Positions 1-7,076 of a DNA stretch of 12,850 nt are shown here, one piece after another. Location: NCBI GenBank assembly GCA_031276615.1, contig JAISND010000061.1, forward strand, positions 1 to 12,850, read 5' to 3'. This DNA is from Treponema sp. GTDB taxonomy: Bacteria > Spirochaetota > Spirochaetia > Treponematales > Breznakiellaceae. Under the pieces are notes generated by a model, which did no database searches, was not told the DNA's origin, and saw nothing but the letters and a program-made list of their open reading frames with translations. The translations under genes and the position numbers were made by a program. Every line of letters begins with the position of its first letter. Position 1 is the stretch's first letter.

Positions 1-532
1 TAATCAGGGCGATGATGTTTTTCCGCGACCGGGGGTCCAGGGCGGCGCTGGGCTCGTCGAGCAGAAGAATCTCCCGCCCCCGGATCAGGATGGACGCGAT
101 GGCGGCCCGCTGCTTCTCCCCGCCGGAAAGTTTGTAGGGCGGCCGTTCGGCGATATGTTCGGCGTCTACCAGCTTCAGCGCCCGCATTGCCAGTTCCCGC
201 CCTTTTTCCGGCGGGGTTCCCTTTCCCATAACGCCGAAGGCCACGTCTTCCCAAACCGTGGGCAAAAAGAACTGGTTGTCCGGTTCCTGAAACACTATGC
301 CGGTTCTCCGGGCGCCTTCCTTTTCAAAAACCGAAACGCCGTTTATCCATATCGTGCCGCCGGAAGGCCGCATGCAGGACGCGACAAGCTCCAGCAGGGT
401 CGATTTTCCCGAACCGTTGGCCCCCGCGATACAGAGGCAGCGGCCTTTTTCCACGGAAAAGTTAATGTCATGGAGAACTTCCCGGTTTTTTTCATAAGCG
501 AAGCTCAAGCCTTCTACCTGTAAATGCGCCAT
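1..532 (-). CDS. cbiO: ECF nickel/cobalt transporter ATPase (CbiO/NikO), 3' end beyond window
   Basis: Cytoplasmic ATPase that powers Ni2+/Co2+ import with the CbiQ/CbiM membrane proteins. The first 177 codons are visible; the family is usually about 270-280 residues, so the gene leaves the window at the left edge and is not truncated biologically. Motifs seen: Walker A GANGSGKST (residues 37-45), Q-loop FQEPDNQ (81-87), which is characteristic of CbiO/EcfA-type ATPases, signature LSGGEKQR (135-142), and Walker B ILLLDEP (155-161) followed by SAALDP. The ATG at 532 is chosen because MAHLQVEGLSFAYE matches the family start and overlaps the end of the CbiQ gene by 19 nt, which suggests translational coupling. 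Last visible gene of the operon. Metal (Ni or Co) cannot be read from this subunit. Confidence 0.93.
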   Translation of the reverse strand, partial: MAHLQVEGLSFAYEKNREVLHDINFSVEKGRCLCIAGANGSGKSTLLELVASCMRPSGGTIWINGVSVFEKEGARRTGIVFQEPDNQFFLPTVWEDVAFGVMGKGTPPEKGRELAMRALKLVDAEHIAERPPYKLSGGEKQRAAIASILIRGREILLLDEPSAALDPRSRKNIIALI

Positions 533-1266
533 AGCGGCCCCCGTCCCGGAACTTTGCCGCAGAGCGACAAACCGCCGGTTTTGTCCAGGTATATCAACAG
601 TATTGAAACAGCGATGGCGGCAAGTAAAATCAGGGTGTCCCGAATCTTCCATGCAAGAATCCTTGTAAGGGGAAAAGCGCCGTCAAATCCCCTTGCCTGC
701 GCCGTACGGCTTATCTTCCGGGAACGGAAAAAAGCGCCCGCAAAGGCCGAGGCGAAAAGCGCCGTGTATGAATGCCATGCCCCCATTGTGGTCTGCCGGG
801 GCCGGCGCAGGCGCATGGACAACACCGCATGAAATATTCTGTCGTACATGACAAACAGATACCTGTAGCTGAGGATCAGCAGGGAAACGAGTTTTGCGTT
901 TATCTTCAGTTTTGTCAGAGCCGGCGCAAGGCCTCCTATGCCGAGGGAGGCAACAAAAAGCATGAAGAAAAGGGACGCGGCGTTTATACGCAGGGCATAA
1001 AGCAGGGGCGCCGCCAGGCCGCTTCCGCCCAAGGGCATGGTTATAAAGAGCAGGGCGCAGAACAGGTTAACGGCGGCAAGCCGAAGCAGGACCGTTTTTA
1101 TGTCCCGGACAAGCGCCGTACCCGCGGCGGCTGTAAGACCCAAAAGCAGAAGGGGATTCGTGATATGGAGAACGGAAAAAATAAAAACGGCGCCCGCCGC
1201 CAGACGGCAGCGGGGGTCAATGGACGCAAGGGGATCGTTTTTAAATTCCAGTCTGTCCGGATACAT
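514..1266 (-). CDS. cbiQ: ECF transporter transmembrane T component (CbiQ/NikQ)
   Basis: Energy-coupling membrane subunit that links the CbiO ATPase to the CbiM substrate subunit. From the ATG at 1266 it is 250 residues, the normal size for the family. It starts MYPDRLEFKNDPLASIDPRCRL, with the IDPR[CTV]K/R-type start typical of CbiQ, and shows several hydrophobic segments in its first half. It has the cytoplasmic coupling-helix arginine motifs: MRLRRPRQ about residues 151-158, and SRTAQARGFDGAFPL, the family's second Ala-Arg-Gly box. A longer frame opens at 1326, but the extra 20 residues are Cys-rich, lie inside the CbiM gene and match nothing in the family, so 1266 is preferred. It overlaps cbiM by 26 nt and cbiO by 19 nt. 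Confidence 0.92.
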   Translation of the reverse strand: MYPDRLEFKNDPLASIDPRCRLAAGAVFIFSVLHITNPLLLLGLTAAAGTALVRDIKTVLLRLAAVNLFCALLFITMPLGGSGLAAPLLYALRINAASLFFMLFVASLGIGGLAPALTKLKINAKLVSLLILSYRYLFVMYDRIFHAVLSMRLRRPRQTTMGAWHSYTALFASAFAGAFFRSRKISRTAQARGFDGAFPLTRILAWKIRDTLILLAAIAVSILLIYLDKTGGLSLCGKVPGRGPLWRIYR

Positions 1267-1870
1267 ACTGTGGCAGCAAACGCCGCAAAAAAAGCACGCA
1301 GAAGGCGGTGATGATTCCCTCCACAACGGCCAGCGGCAGATTTGCCGCGAACATAAGAGCCGCGGTGGAGAAAAGATCCTTCGAGCTGAGAAAAAGGGAA
1401 AGGGTTACCAGGGCGGATCCTGTTATTACCGCGGTAAAGCCGGCGGCAAAAGCGGCCGCGGATTCTGCCCCGTCCGCGGGGAGGGGCCGCGGAGACTTGC
1501 CCGCCGGGAAAAGACGCCGGACGCCAAAGGCGGAAAGGGCGGCCGTTCCCATAACGGTTGTGTTTATTCCAAGGGAAAGCATTCCCCCAAACTGACAAAG
1601 CATAGCCTGGAGCAGCAGGGCGATAAACAGGGCGGGAACTGCGCTCCAGCCGAGCAGAATACCGGCAAGCCCCAGCATGGTTAAATGAATGCTTGACGGG
1701 CCCAGCGGGACGTGAACCAGCGAGGCGAGGAAGAGAACGGCGGAAACAAGGGCCGTTTCCGGCAATTTCTGAACCGGCGTTTTCTTCAGGCCCACGCTTA
1801 TGCCCGCAATGGCCGCGCCCCATCCGGCGGCGACAACCGGCGCGGAAAGAACGCCTTCGCTAATGTGCAT
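1241..1870 (-). CDS. cbiM: ECF nickel/cobalt transporter substrate-specific component (CbiM/NikM)
   Basis: Integral membrane S component, 209 residues, that binds the metal ion. It begins MHISEGVLS, the hallmark of CbiM/NikM. In solved members the Met1 amino group and His2 take part in Ni/Co coordination, so the start at 1870 is fixed by function. Other family motifs seen are VPLGPSSIHL (a family SxH-type ligand region, about residues 54-63) and the LLLQAMLCQFGGMLSLGINT helix (about 86-105). About six or seven hydrophobic helices can be drawn. It overlaps the upstream NikL-like gene by 11 nt (its stop TAG lies within the second and third codons of cbiM) and cbiQ by 26 nt. Nickel is the more likely substrate because the two upstream genes are NikK/NikL-like and no CbiN is present. 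That is an inference. Confidence 0.94.
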   Translation of the reverse strand: MHISEGVLSAPVVAAGWGAAIAGISVGLKKTPVQKLPETALVSAVLFLASLVHVPLGPSSIHLTMLGLAGILLGWSAVPALFIALLLQAMLCQFGGMLSLGINTTVMGTAALSAFGVRRLFPAGKSPRPLPADGAESAAAFAAGFTAVITGSALVTLSLFLSSKDLFSTAALMFAANLPLAVVEGIITAFCVLFLRRLLPQYVSGQTGI

Positions 1871-2366
1871 ATTTTCCGCCTTTTCGGAGACCCGCTTCCC
1901 GCCGCCGGCCCGCTTCAGTCCCCCTGCCCAGGACGAAGCTGTAAACCGCGAAGATGTTCAGGACAAGACTCAAGCCAAGGATTACGCGAAAAACAGGAGG
2001 CGCGGCGCCGGTTCCGCCGGCATCCCTTACGCTGTTTCCGGAAGCGGCCGCTGTCAATGTTATTTCACCCTTATGCCCCATATCGTCTTCGGCGGTGATC
2101 CGCCATTCGCCTTCTTCGTCGGGAACAAAACTGTAGTATCCGTTCCTGTCGGTGATGCTCTGCACAATTTCGGTACTGGGCCCGGAAGGCGCAAATACCC
2201 TGATCAGGGCAAAGGACATTTCCTCTCCGGTACTGTACATAAAACGGACAGTTTCGCCCCCGAACCCTGTCGCCCCGGTGGCGACAGAGACTTCCACGCC
2301 GTGAGCCGCCAGGATTGCGGGAAGCAGCAGGGCCGCTCCCGACGCAAGAAGAAGACGCCGGTTCAT
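1860..2366 (-). CDS. NikL-like exported, C-terminally membrane-anchored accessory protein of the Ni/Co ECF transporter
   Basis: 168 residues with three visible parts. Residues 1-21 form a signal peptide (MNRRLLLASGAALLLPAILAA). Residues about 22-105 form an extracytoplasmic beta-rich domain with the segment TDRNGYYSFVPDEEGEWRI. Residues about 125-147 form a transmembrane helix followed by a basic tail. The predicted cleavage leaves His22 at or next to the new N terminus. The gene is joined to the upstream DUF4198 gene by an ATGA stop/start overlap and to cbiM by 11 nt. NikKMLQO-type loci have such small anchored proteins in place of CbiN/NikN, and the order here fits that. The role is inferred from context: it likely helps deliver or gate the metal at the outer face of CbiM/NikM. 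Confidence 0.75.
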   Translation of the reverse strand: MNRRLLLASGAALLLPAILAAHGVEVSVATGATGFGGETVRFMYSTGEEMSFALIRVFAPSGPSTEIVQSITDRNGYYSFVPDEEGEWRITAEDDMGHKGEITLTAAASGNSVRDAGGTGAAPPVFRVILGLSLVLNIFAVYSFVLGRGTEAGRRREAGLRKGGKYAH

Positions 2367-3157
2367 TGCCCGGGAACCGTAAACACGACAATGGAATCGA
2401 CGTTTTCCACAGTCACATCCGGAACGGCGGAATTCCGGGAATCCCGTACCCTGAGAATCCAGATACCGGGATTGCTGATCCTGAAGGTAATTTCACCGTT
2501 CCTGTCGGTGTTCCCCTTCTGTTCATAGGCGTTCATGGTTTTGTAGTCGTAGTAGTCATAGACCGCAAAGACCTCGGCCCCCGAAAGGGGCTGTCCCCGG
2601 TAAAGCACGCGGAACCTCGCGTTTCCGCCGGTTTTGTAATTCGCCGGATTTTCGAGGGGAACTATTTCGAGGGTGAATCCCAGAGGGCCGGAGAAAGTTG
2701 TATCCCCCGGCTTCGGATTGATATAGGTTTTTGAGAATTTTTCCAGAAAACCGGCCCTCGCCAGGGTCTTGCCGGGATTCGCCTTCCTGGCATCCGCGGG
2801 GGTTCCCTCAAAGGAACTGCCGTCGGTAAACCGGGTGGTGTATCCTCCAACCCTGTTGCCCTCTACAATAACAGGGGCATCTCCCTGCAGGTTGAATTCG
2901 GTTTCGTACCAAAGCCTGTCGGGGTTTTCTTTGAGGCCAAGCTCTGTCCTCCTGCCACCCTGACGTACCCAAACCTTGTTGTACCGGAGGCCCTCAAGCT
3001 CTTCCCCTACAGTGAAGTAGTGGGTGGACAGAACGTACAGGGGAACCTTGTCCCCCGGCTTGAAAGTTTTGTTGTCGGTCATTACAAAAAATTCGTGACT
3101 CCACACCGCGCCGCCCAAAACCAGAACAGCGGCCAAAGACAGAAACACCTTTTTCAT
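2363..3157 (-). CDS. DUF4198-family exported protein (NikK-like), first gene of the Ni/Co ECF operon
   Basis: 264 residues. A signal peptide (MKKVFLSLAAVLVLGGAVWS) is followed directly by HEFFVMTDNKTFKPGDKVPL, the usual start of mature DUF4198 proteins, a family formerly named for nickel-uptake association. The domain covers most of the protein. Its C-terminal part, PLSGAEVFAVYDYYDYK followed by NTDRNGEITFRISNPGIWIL, is a carboxypeptidase-regulatory/Ig-like fold that resembles the corresponding stretch of the next gene. No C-terminal membrane helix is seen, so it is probably soluble periplasmic. The ATG at 3157 has AAGGAG six bases upstream. It is the first gene after a strong promoter and a structured leader. 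Predicted role: extracytoplasmic nickel (or cobalt) capture for NikM. Family assignment is firm, substrate is inferred. Confidence 0.85.
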   Translation of the reverse strand: MKKVFLSLAAVLVLGGAVWSHEFFVMTDNKTFKPGDKVPLYVLSTHYFTVGEELEGLRYNKVWVRQGGRRTELGLKENPDRLWYETEFNLQGDAPVIVEGNRVGGYTTRFTDGSSFEGTPADARKANPGKTLARAGFLEKFSKTYINPKPGDTTFSGPLGFTLEIVPLENPANYKTGGNARFRVLYRGQPLSGAEVFAVYDYYDYKTMNAYEQKGNTDRNGEITFRISNPGIWILRVRDSRNSAVPDVTVENVDSIVVFTVPGQ

Positions 3158-3319
3158 CTTTTTCTCCTTATGATGAAATGAATGAGTACGGGGCCTTTAA
3201 AAGGCCGTTTAAAATGTAAAGGAGTTCATCTCCGGACAGGGAATGTTCCCCTGGGAACAACCCTATTGAGCCTTCATGGATTTAAAACAACGCAAAACAG
3301 GAAGCCAGCTTCATGCTGA
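3158..3319 (-). promoter_or_regulatory. Structured 5' leader of the Ni/Co operon with competing hairpins around the ribosome binding site
   Basis: About 160 nt lie between the predicted start of transcription and the ATG. On the transcript side it contains: a GAAGC/GCTTC palindrome (3301-3312); the alternating complementary run TTCCC (3253-3257), GGGAA (3246-3250), TTCCC (3239-3243); a GGAG (3230-3233) / CTCC (3221-3224) hairpin; CTCCTT (3219-3224), exactly complementary to the SD AAGGAG (3164-3169); GATGAA (3225-3230), complementary to TTCATC (3172-3177); and the hairpin GGCCTTTTAAAGGCC (3192-3206). The outer 16-bp palindrome at 3244-3259 (TGTTCCC-2-GGGAACA) could instead be a DNA operator. 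I see no B12 box and no NikR-type site, and cannot match it to a known riboswitch. Confidence 0.5.
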
Positions 3320-3325
3320 TATGCC

Positions 3326-3353
3326 AGTATACCAGATTGATTTTTTTTGTCAA
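3326..3353 (-). promoter_or_regulatory. Sigma-70 promoter of the Ni/Co ECF operon
   Basis: On the minus strand: TTGACA (3348-3353), a 16-nt A-rich spacer, and TATACT (3326-3331) preceded by TGG, i.e. an extended -10. Transcription should begin near 3319. The perfect -35 next to an A8 run makes this a strong promoter. It means the Ni/Co genes can be expressed independently of the iron operon upstream. Confidence 0.8.
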
Positions 3354-3495
3354 GGGTTTGGATCAGGGCCACAGGGTGAGCGCATATAAAGGTGATACCA
3401 CGCCGGGCGGGGAAAAACAGGGAACGGGACTATTCAGGCCCCGGCGGCAATTGCGCCCCGCCAGGATTTCGCCGGTTGTTTTTGCCGGCACAGGC
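3354..3495. other. Spacer between the iron operon and the Ni/Co promoter
   Basis: No gene is seen. Read as minus-strand transcript after the lipoprotein stop, it has two short GC stems, GCCGG-9-CCGGC (about 3473-3491) and GGCGG / CCGCC (about 3444-3463). Neither is followed by a run of U, so there is no convincing intrinsic terminator. Read-through of the iron operon into the Ni/Co operon is possible. Confidence 0.5.
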
Positions 3496-3918
3496 TCATT
3501 TCTTTGCCTTTTCGAGGGCCTTCTCCACGGCCTCGTTAAACTGATCAAAGGCTATGGTGGCGCCGCTTACGGCTTCCACCTTTCCCAGGTCTCCCGTTTC
3601 CCGGTAGGTTTTGGCGTATTGCGCCATGGCCCGCACCGCGAGCTGGGCCTTGTCGTAGAAGTCCCGGCTGGAAATTTCCCCGTTTACCTTGCCGTAGTTT
3701 TCATCCTTGACGGTTCCGTCTTTCTGCCGGGTGATAAATTGACAGCCGGCAATTCCTCCCGCGATGGTGATCGTCACTTCCCCCCAGGCGCCGGTATCGT
3801 CCTCGCCGCTCCTCCCGGTATAGACCCCGTCTTTATACTCCGGTTTCCCGCAGCCGGCCGGCAGCACTGACAGCAGCAGGGCGGCGCAGAACAAAAAACA
3901 AAAAGGCCCTTTACCCAT
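3496..3918 (-). CDS. FMN-binding-domain lipoprotein, last gene of the iron operon
   Basis: 140 residues. The signal peptide ends in a lipobox LPAGC with Cys23, so the mature protein should be lipid-anchored outside the cytoplasm. An FMN_bind domain follows: YKDGVYTGRS (about 28-37), and EAVSGATIAFDQF (about 115-127), the SGAT box of NqrC/RnfG-type proteins in which the Thr (here Thr121) carries covalently bound FMN. The position normally Asp in the flavinylation box is Glu115, a conservative change. The ATG at 3918 follows AGGGGAGG and lies 15 nt after the ATPase stop, so it is operonic. Inferred role: a one- or two-electron carrier in the periplasm, perhaps reducing Fe3+ or another component of the uptake machine. 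I see no flavin transferase (ApbE) gene in the window. Confidence 0.85.
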   Translation of the reverse strand: MGKGPFCFLFCAALLLSVLPAGCGKPEYKDGVYTGRSGEDDTGAWGEVTITIAGGIAGCQFITRQKDGTVKDENYGKVNGEISSRDFYDKAQLAVRAMAQYAKTYRETGDLGKVEAVSGATIAFDQFNEAVEKALEKAKK

Positions 3919-3933
3919 AAATCCTCCCCTGTA

Positions 3934-4596
3934 TTATTCGTTTACCGCGATTCGCGCAATCCGTCCGTGTTCCAGCACCACGGTACGCTCCGCGTCCTCC
4001 GCCACTTCCGGATCGTGGGTCACCACGATGATGGTGCTGCCCTCCGCGTGGAGCTGTTTGAAAATGTCGATGACGATCTTTTCGTTGGCCTCGTCCAGGT
4101 TTCCCGTGGGCTCGTCCGCCAGGATCAGCATGGGGTAGTTGATAAGCGCCCGGGCAATGCAGACCCGCTGCTGCTCCCCGCCGGAAAGCTGGCTGGGAAG
4201 GTGCCTGGCACGGGAGGCCAGCCCCACCCGTTCCAGCGCTTCCATCGCCTCCTTCTCGTCGGGCATGCTGTGGTAATACTGGGCCACCATCACGTTTTCC
4301 AGGGCGGTCAGGTAATTCACCAGGTGGAACTGCTGGAAGATAAGGCCGATCTTGTCCCGCCTGATGGTGGTAAGGTTCCGGCCGCTCTCCCGGGAAATAT
4401 TCACGCCGTCCAGAATCACCTCCCCCGCGGAAGGCTTGTCCATGCAGCCGATAATGTTCATCATGGTGGTTTTCCCCGAGCCGGAAGGCCCCATGATGGC
4501 AAGCCATTCCCCCTGTTCTACCGTCAGGTTGATATTCCGCAGGGCCTTGAGGCTCCCGTAGACTTTGGAAATATCCTTTAATTCCAGTAAATCCAT
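3934..4596 (-). CDS. ABC transporter ATP-binding protein, MacB/LolD type (FetD-like)
   Basis: 220 residues starting MDLLELKDISKVYG. The ATG at 4596 has GAGGAG upstream and lies one base after the preceding permease stop; an upstream ATG at 4665 would add an unrelated extension. Motifs: Walker A GPSGSGKTT (36-44), Q-loop FQQF (87-90), signature LSGGEQQR (137-144), Walker B LILADEP (157-163), D-loop GNLD (165-168), H-loop THD (193-195). All catalytic residues are present. The FQQFHLVNYLTALENV stretch and ADEPTGNLD are typical of the LolD/MacB/FtsE branch, which works with FtsX-type permeases such as the two encoded just upstream. In this branch ATP hydrolysis drives conformational change across the membrane more often than solute import. 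Its exact job in the iron system is unknown. Confidence 0.93.
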   Translation of the reverse strand: MDLLELKDISKVYGSLKALRNINLTVEQGEWLAIMGPSGSGKTTMMNIIGCMDKPSAGEVILDGVNISRESGRNLTTIRRDKIGLIFQQFHLVNYLTALENVMVAQYYHSMPDEKEAMEALERVGLASRARHLPSQLSGGEQQRVCIARALINYPMLILADEPTGNLDEANEKIVIDIFKQLHAEGSTIIVVTHDPEVAEDAERTVVLEHGRIARIAVNE

Positions 4597-4597
4597 G

Positions 4598-5731
4598 TTA
4601 TTCTCCTCGCAATACGATGGCCGGGTCCACCTCGGTCGCGCTCCGTACCGGGATGATACAGGCAATGCCGGTGATGAGCGCCGATGCCAAAACCGTAACC
4701 GGCAGGAGCAGGGGCAGGAAGGCGACGGCCCGGTTAAACACGCTCAGGGCCACCCCCTGGGCAAAAACAAAGCCGAAGATCGCCCCCAAAAGGCCGCCGA
4801 GGCCGCCGAGGAAGATTCCCTCCCCGAGGAACTCCGCCGCGAGGCTGTGGTTGGCCGCGCCCAGGGCCTTCCTCAAACCTATCTCGCGCCGCCGTTCCGC
4901 CACCACCGCCATCATCGTAGTGGCCACGCAGATCATGATAAGGAGGAGGACGATCACCGTCACCAGATACACCAGGGCCTGGAGTTTGGTAAGCACCGCC
5001 CCCTCGGATTCGGTAAGGCGCTTCACCAGCCGGGGGCTTAGGCCCGGAACTTCCGCGCCTATCTTCGCGGCAAGGGCCTCCAGGGTTTCGGCGGGGGCTG
5101 AAACGCTGCATTCCACCACGTCGATTCCCCCCTCTCCAATCAGGGCCTCAAAATCTTCCAGGGACATGAACACAAAGGCCTCCTCGGTGCCCCCGGACTG
5201 CATGATCCCCGACACGGTAAAATCCCGGCTGAAGGCCTCCCCGGAGGGGCCTGTGCCGGTAAGGGTAAAGCCGTTCCCCGGCAAAAGCCGGATCCTGTCC
5301 GCCACCTCCTGGCCGATCAGGGCTTCCCCGGCGGCTTCGGGCCAGCGGCCCGAGACAAACCAGTAGGGGCTTGTTTTCCGGACCTCCTCCAGAAGGGTTC
5401 CCGCTGCCATAAAGGGCTGCTCGTTGATCTTCGCCATCCGGTAGCGGTAGGGCGCGGCGCCGACAAGGTCCGCCGGGGGCAGGAGGGACAGCGCGGCCTC
5501 CACCGTATCCGCTCCCATGGCCGCCTCGTTTCCCCCGGGAACCAGCACAAAATTCGTCCCGTAAGACCGGAACTCCTGGCCCATCTGCCGGGGTATGTCG
5601 TAGTAGATGGTGATAAGCCCGGCGAGAATGGTCGCCCCGATTGCCACCGCCAGGAGGGCCACGATCATCCGGGAACGGCGGCGGAGCAGGGAGCTTACCA
5701 CCATCTTCACGTAAAAGCGCTGCCTGTTCAT
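4598..5731 (-). CDS. FtsX/MacB-type ABC permease (second of pair)
   Basis: 377 residues with the MacB/FtsX plan: an N-terminal membrane helix (about 22-44), a large extracytoplasmic domain (about 45-250), then three membrane helices (about 252-280, 300-325, 335-362). The cytoplasmic coupling motif ERRREIGLRKALGA follows helix 2 and is the contact for the ATPase. It begins MNRQRFYVKMVVSSLLRRRSRM. The SD AAGGAGG is six bases upstream and overlaps the stop of the previous permease. It is placed between its partner permease and the ATPase, with 12-nt and 1-nt gaps. It matches the FetB/FetC (Cj1661/Cj1662) position in iron loci. Two unequal permeases suggest a heterodimeric transporter. No TolC- or MacA-like partner is encoded here. 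Confidence 0.9.
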   Translation of the reverse strand: MNRQRFYVKMVVSSLLRRRSRMIVALLAVAIGATILAGLITIYYDIPRQMGQEFRSYGTNFVLVPGGNEAAMGADTVEAALSLLPPADLVGAAPYRYRMAKINEQPFMAAGTLLEEVRKTSPYWFVSGRWPEAAGEALIGQEVADRIRLLPGNGFTLTGTGPSGEAFSRDFTVSGIMQSGGTEEAFVFMSLEDFEALIGEGGIDVVECSVSAPAETLEALAAKIGAEVPGLSPRLVKRLTESEGAVLTKLQALVYLVTVIVLLLIMICVATTMMAVVAERRREIGLRKALGAANHSLAAEFLGEGIFLGGLGGLLGAIFGFVFAQGVALSVFNRAVAFLPLLLPVTVLASALITGIACIIPVRSATEVDPAIVLRGE

Positions 5732-5743
5732 ACAACGCCTCCT

Positions 5744-7066
5744 TTACCGGCCATGCAGCACCTCCGCGGGCCGCAGGGAGAGAAGCAGCCGGATGGAGGG
5801 GATGCTTCCCGCCATTGTTACCAGAAATACCAGAACCGCCACCAGGGGTATCACCATTGGTTTGATGTCGATGGCGGAACCAAAAACCGACTGGCCGATT
5901 ATCCGGGCAAAGCCAAGCCCCGCGAAGTAGCCGCCGGTTCCGCCCGCGACGCCGGTGATGAGAATTTCCGCCAGCACCCGGTCGGAGATGGCGCCGTCGT
6001 CAGCCCCCACCGCCTGGAGGAGACCTATCTCGGCGGCCCGTTCCATCACCCCCGCGGTAACCAGGTTGGAGAGTCCCAGGGCGGAACCGGCCAACCTCAC
6101 AACGGTGCTGAGGAGCATGAGAAGCTGGGTCTTTTCCAGAATGGCGCCTTCGGATTCCGCCACCTGCCGGATGGGCTTGGAAACCGCGCCGGTAATCACC
6201 TCGTCGATCTGGTAGCAGATGGCGCTCACGTAGGCCGTACAGTACCAGGTTTCCCATTCCTTGATGGAAAGGCTCCGGGGATCCTGGGCCGCCCGGCGGG
6301 AAAGCTCGTTGTCCGGGGTGGTAAGGGCGCTTACCTCCACCCGGCTCACCAGTCCCGGCCTGTCAAGCAGTTCCTGGGCGCTTGCCAGGGGAAGGTAAAA
6401 TTCCCCGTCCTCGGCGCCGCCCGCGCTGAATACCCCCGCCACCGTAAATTCCCGGCTTTTCGTTCCGCCCCGCGCAGCGCCGGTTTGGGAAGCGCCGGTC
6501 TGAAAAACCACCGTGTCCCCCGGCTCAAGACCGTATTTTTTCGCCGCCGCTTCCCCGACCATCACCGCGCCTGAATCGTCGTCGTCAGGCCAGCGGCCCC
6601 GCAGATCCCACCAGCTTTTAAGGTTCCTCATCCCCGTATCAAGCGCTTCCCCGGTAGGCAGTTCCAGGTGCCGCGCAAACCAGGTCCCGGCAATCTTCAC
6701 CTCTTCCCCCCCGGCCGGACCCGAAACAAGCCGGACCCGGGCGTTGAGATAGGGGGTAAAATCCACTATGTTAAAGGCCCAGAAAATGGTTTTGATGTTT
6801 CCCAGTTCGTCCTCGCGGAGGTACTTGTCCGAAACCCCGGAACCTTCGCTTACCCCGTAGAGATCGTCCAGGAGGGAAGCCCCCCGGGGCAGCACGTTGA
6901 TATTGGCCCCGTAGGTTTTCAGTTCCTGGTTCACCTTGTCCCCCACGTCGAGCATCACGTTCAGCATGGCCGTCGCCAGGGAGGCCCCCAGGGCGACGGT
7001 AAAAGCCACCATCAGCATCTTTCCCTTCTGCCTGAAGAGAGCTCCCCGTACCATTCTCCAAAACAT
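5744..7066 (-). CDS. FtsX/MacB-type ABC permease (first of pair)
   Basis: 440 residues. One N-terminal membrane helix (about 17-40), a larger extracytoplasmic domain than its partner (about 41-330), then three helices toward the C terminus. The coupling motif here is ERAAEIGLLQAVGA, a less basic version of that in the partner protein. The extracytoplasmic part carries the segment ETWYCTAYVSAICYQ with two Cys residues, which could form a disulfide. The ATG at 7066 follows AGGGGG six bases away and lies 10 nt after the DUF2318 gene. Sequence similarity to the next gene is visible (NVLPRG versus FVLVPGG, SEGAILEKTQ versus SEGAVLTKLQ), so the pair arose by duplication. Function in iron uptake follows from the conserved neighbourhood and is not shown directly. 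Confidence 0.9.
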   Translation of the reverse strand: MFWRMVRGALFRQKGKMLMVAFTVALGASLATAMLNVMLDVGDKVNQELKTYGANINVLPRGASLLDDLYGVSEGSGVSDKYLREDELGNIKTIFWAFNIVDFTPYLNARVRLVSGPAGGEEVKIAGTWFARHLELPTGEALDTGMRNLKSWWDLRGRWPDDDDSGAVMVGEAAAKKYGLEPGDTVVFQTGASQTGAARGGTKSREFTVAGVFSAGGAEDGEFYLPLASAQELLDRPGLVSRVEVSALTTPDNELSRRAAQDPRSLSIKEWETWYCTAYVSAICYQIDEVITGAVSKPIRQVAESEGAILEKTQLLMLLSTVVRLAGSALGLSNLVTAGVMERAAEIGLLQAVGADDGAISDRVLAEILITGVAGGTGGYFAGLGFARIIGQSVFGSAIDIKPMVIPLVAVLVFLVTMAGSIPSIRLLLSLRPAEVLHGR

Positions 7067-7076
7067 CCCTGTCCCC

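Noticed and set aside
772..1311. Long plus-strand open frame opposite cbiQ
   Set aside because: It lies fully antisense to a well-supported CbiQ gene. Its composition is Gly/Lys/Gln-rich without family features, as expected from GC-rich shadow frames.
3158..3353. Cobalamin riboswitch or NikR operator in the Ni/Co leader
   Set aside because: I find no B12-box-like sequence and no GTATGA-N16-TCATAC pair. The structures present do not match these known elements.
3313..3870. 185-residue plus-strand open frame across the spacer and the FMN lipoprotein gene
   Set aside because: It covers the Ni/Co promoter and is antisense to the flavinylation-box gene. No supporting motifs.
4597..4665. Upstream ATG for the ATPase gene
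   Set aside because: It would overlap the end of the preceding permease gene by 68 nt and adds an unrelated segment. The ATG at 4596 has a good SD and matches family starts.
5753..6574. 273-residue plus-strand open frame
   Set aside because: Antisense to the FtsX permease gene, with no domain, RBS or membrane pattern. Shadow of high GC third positions.
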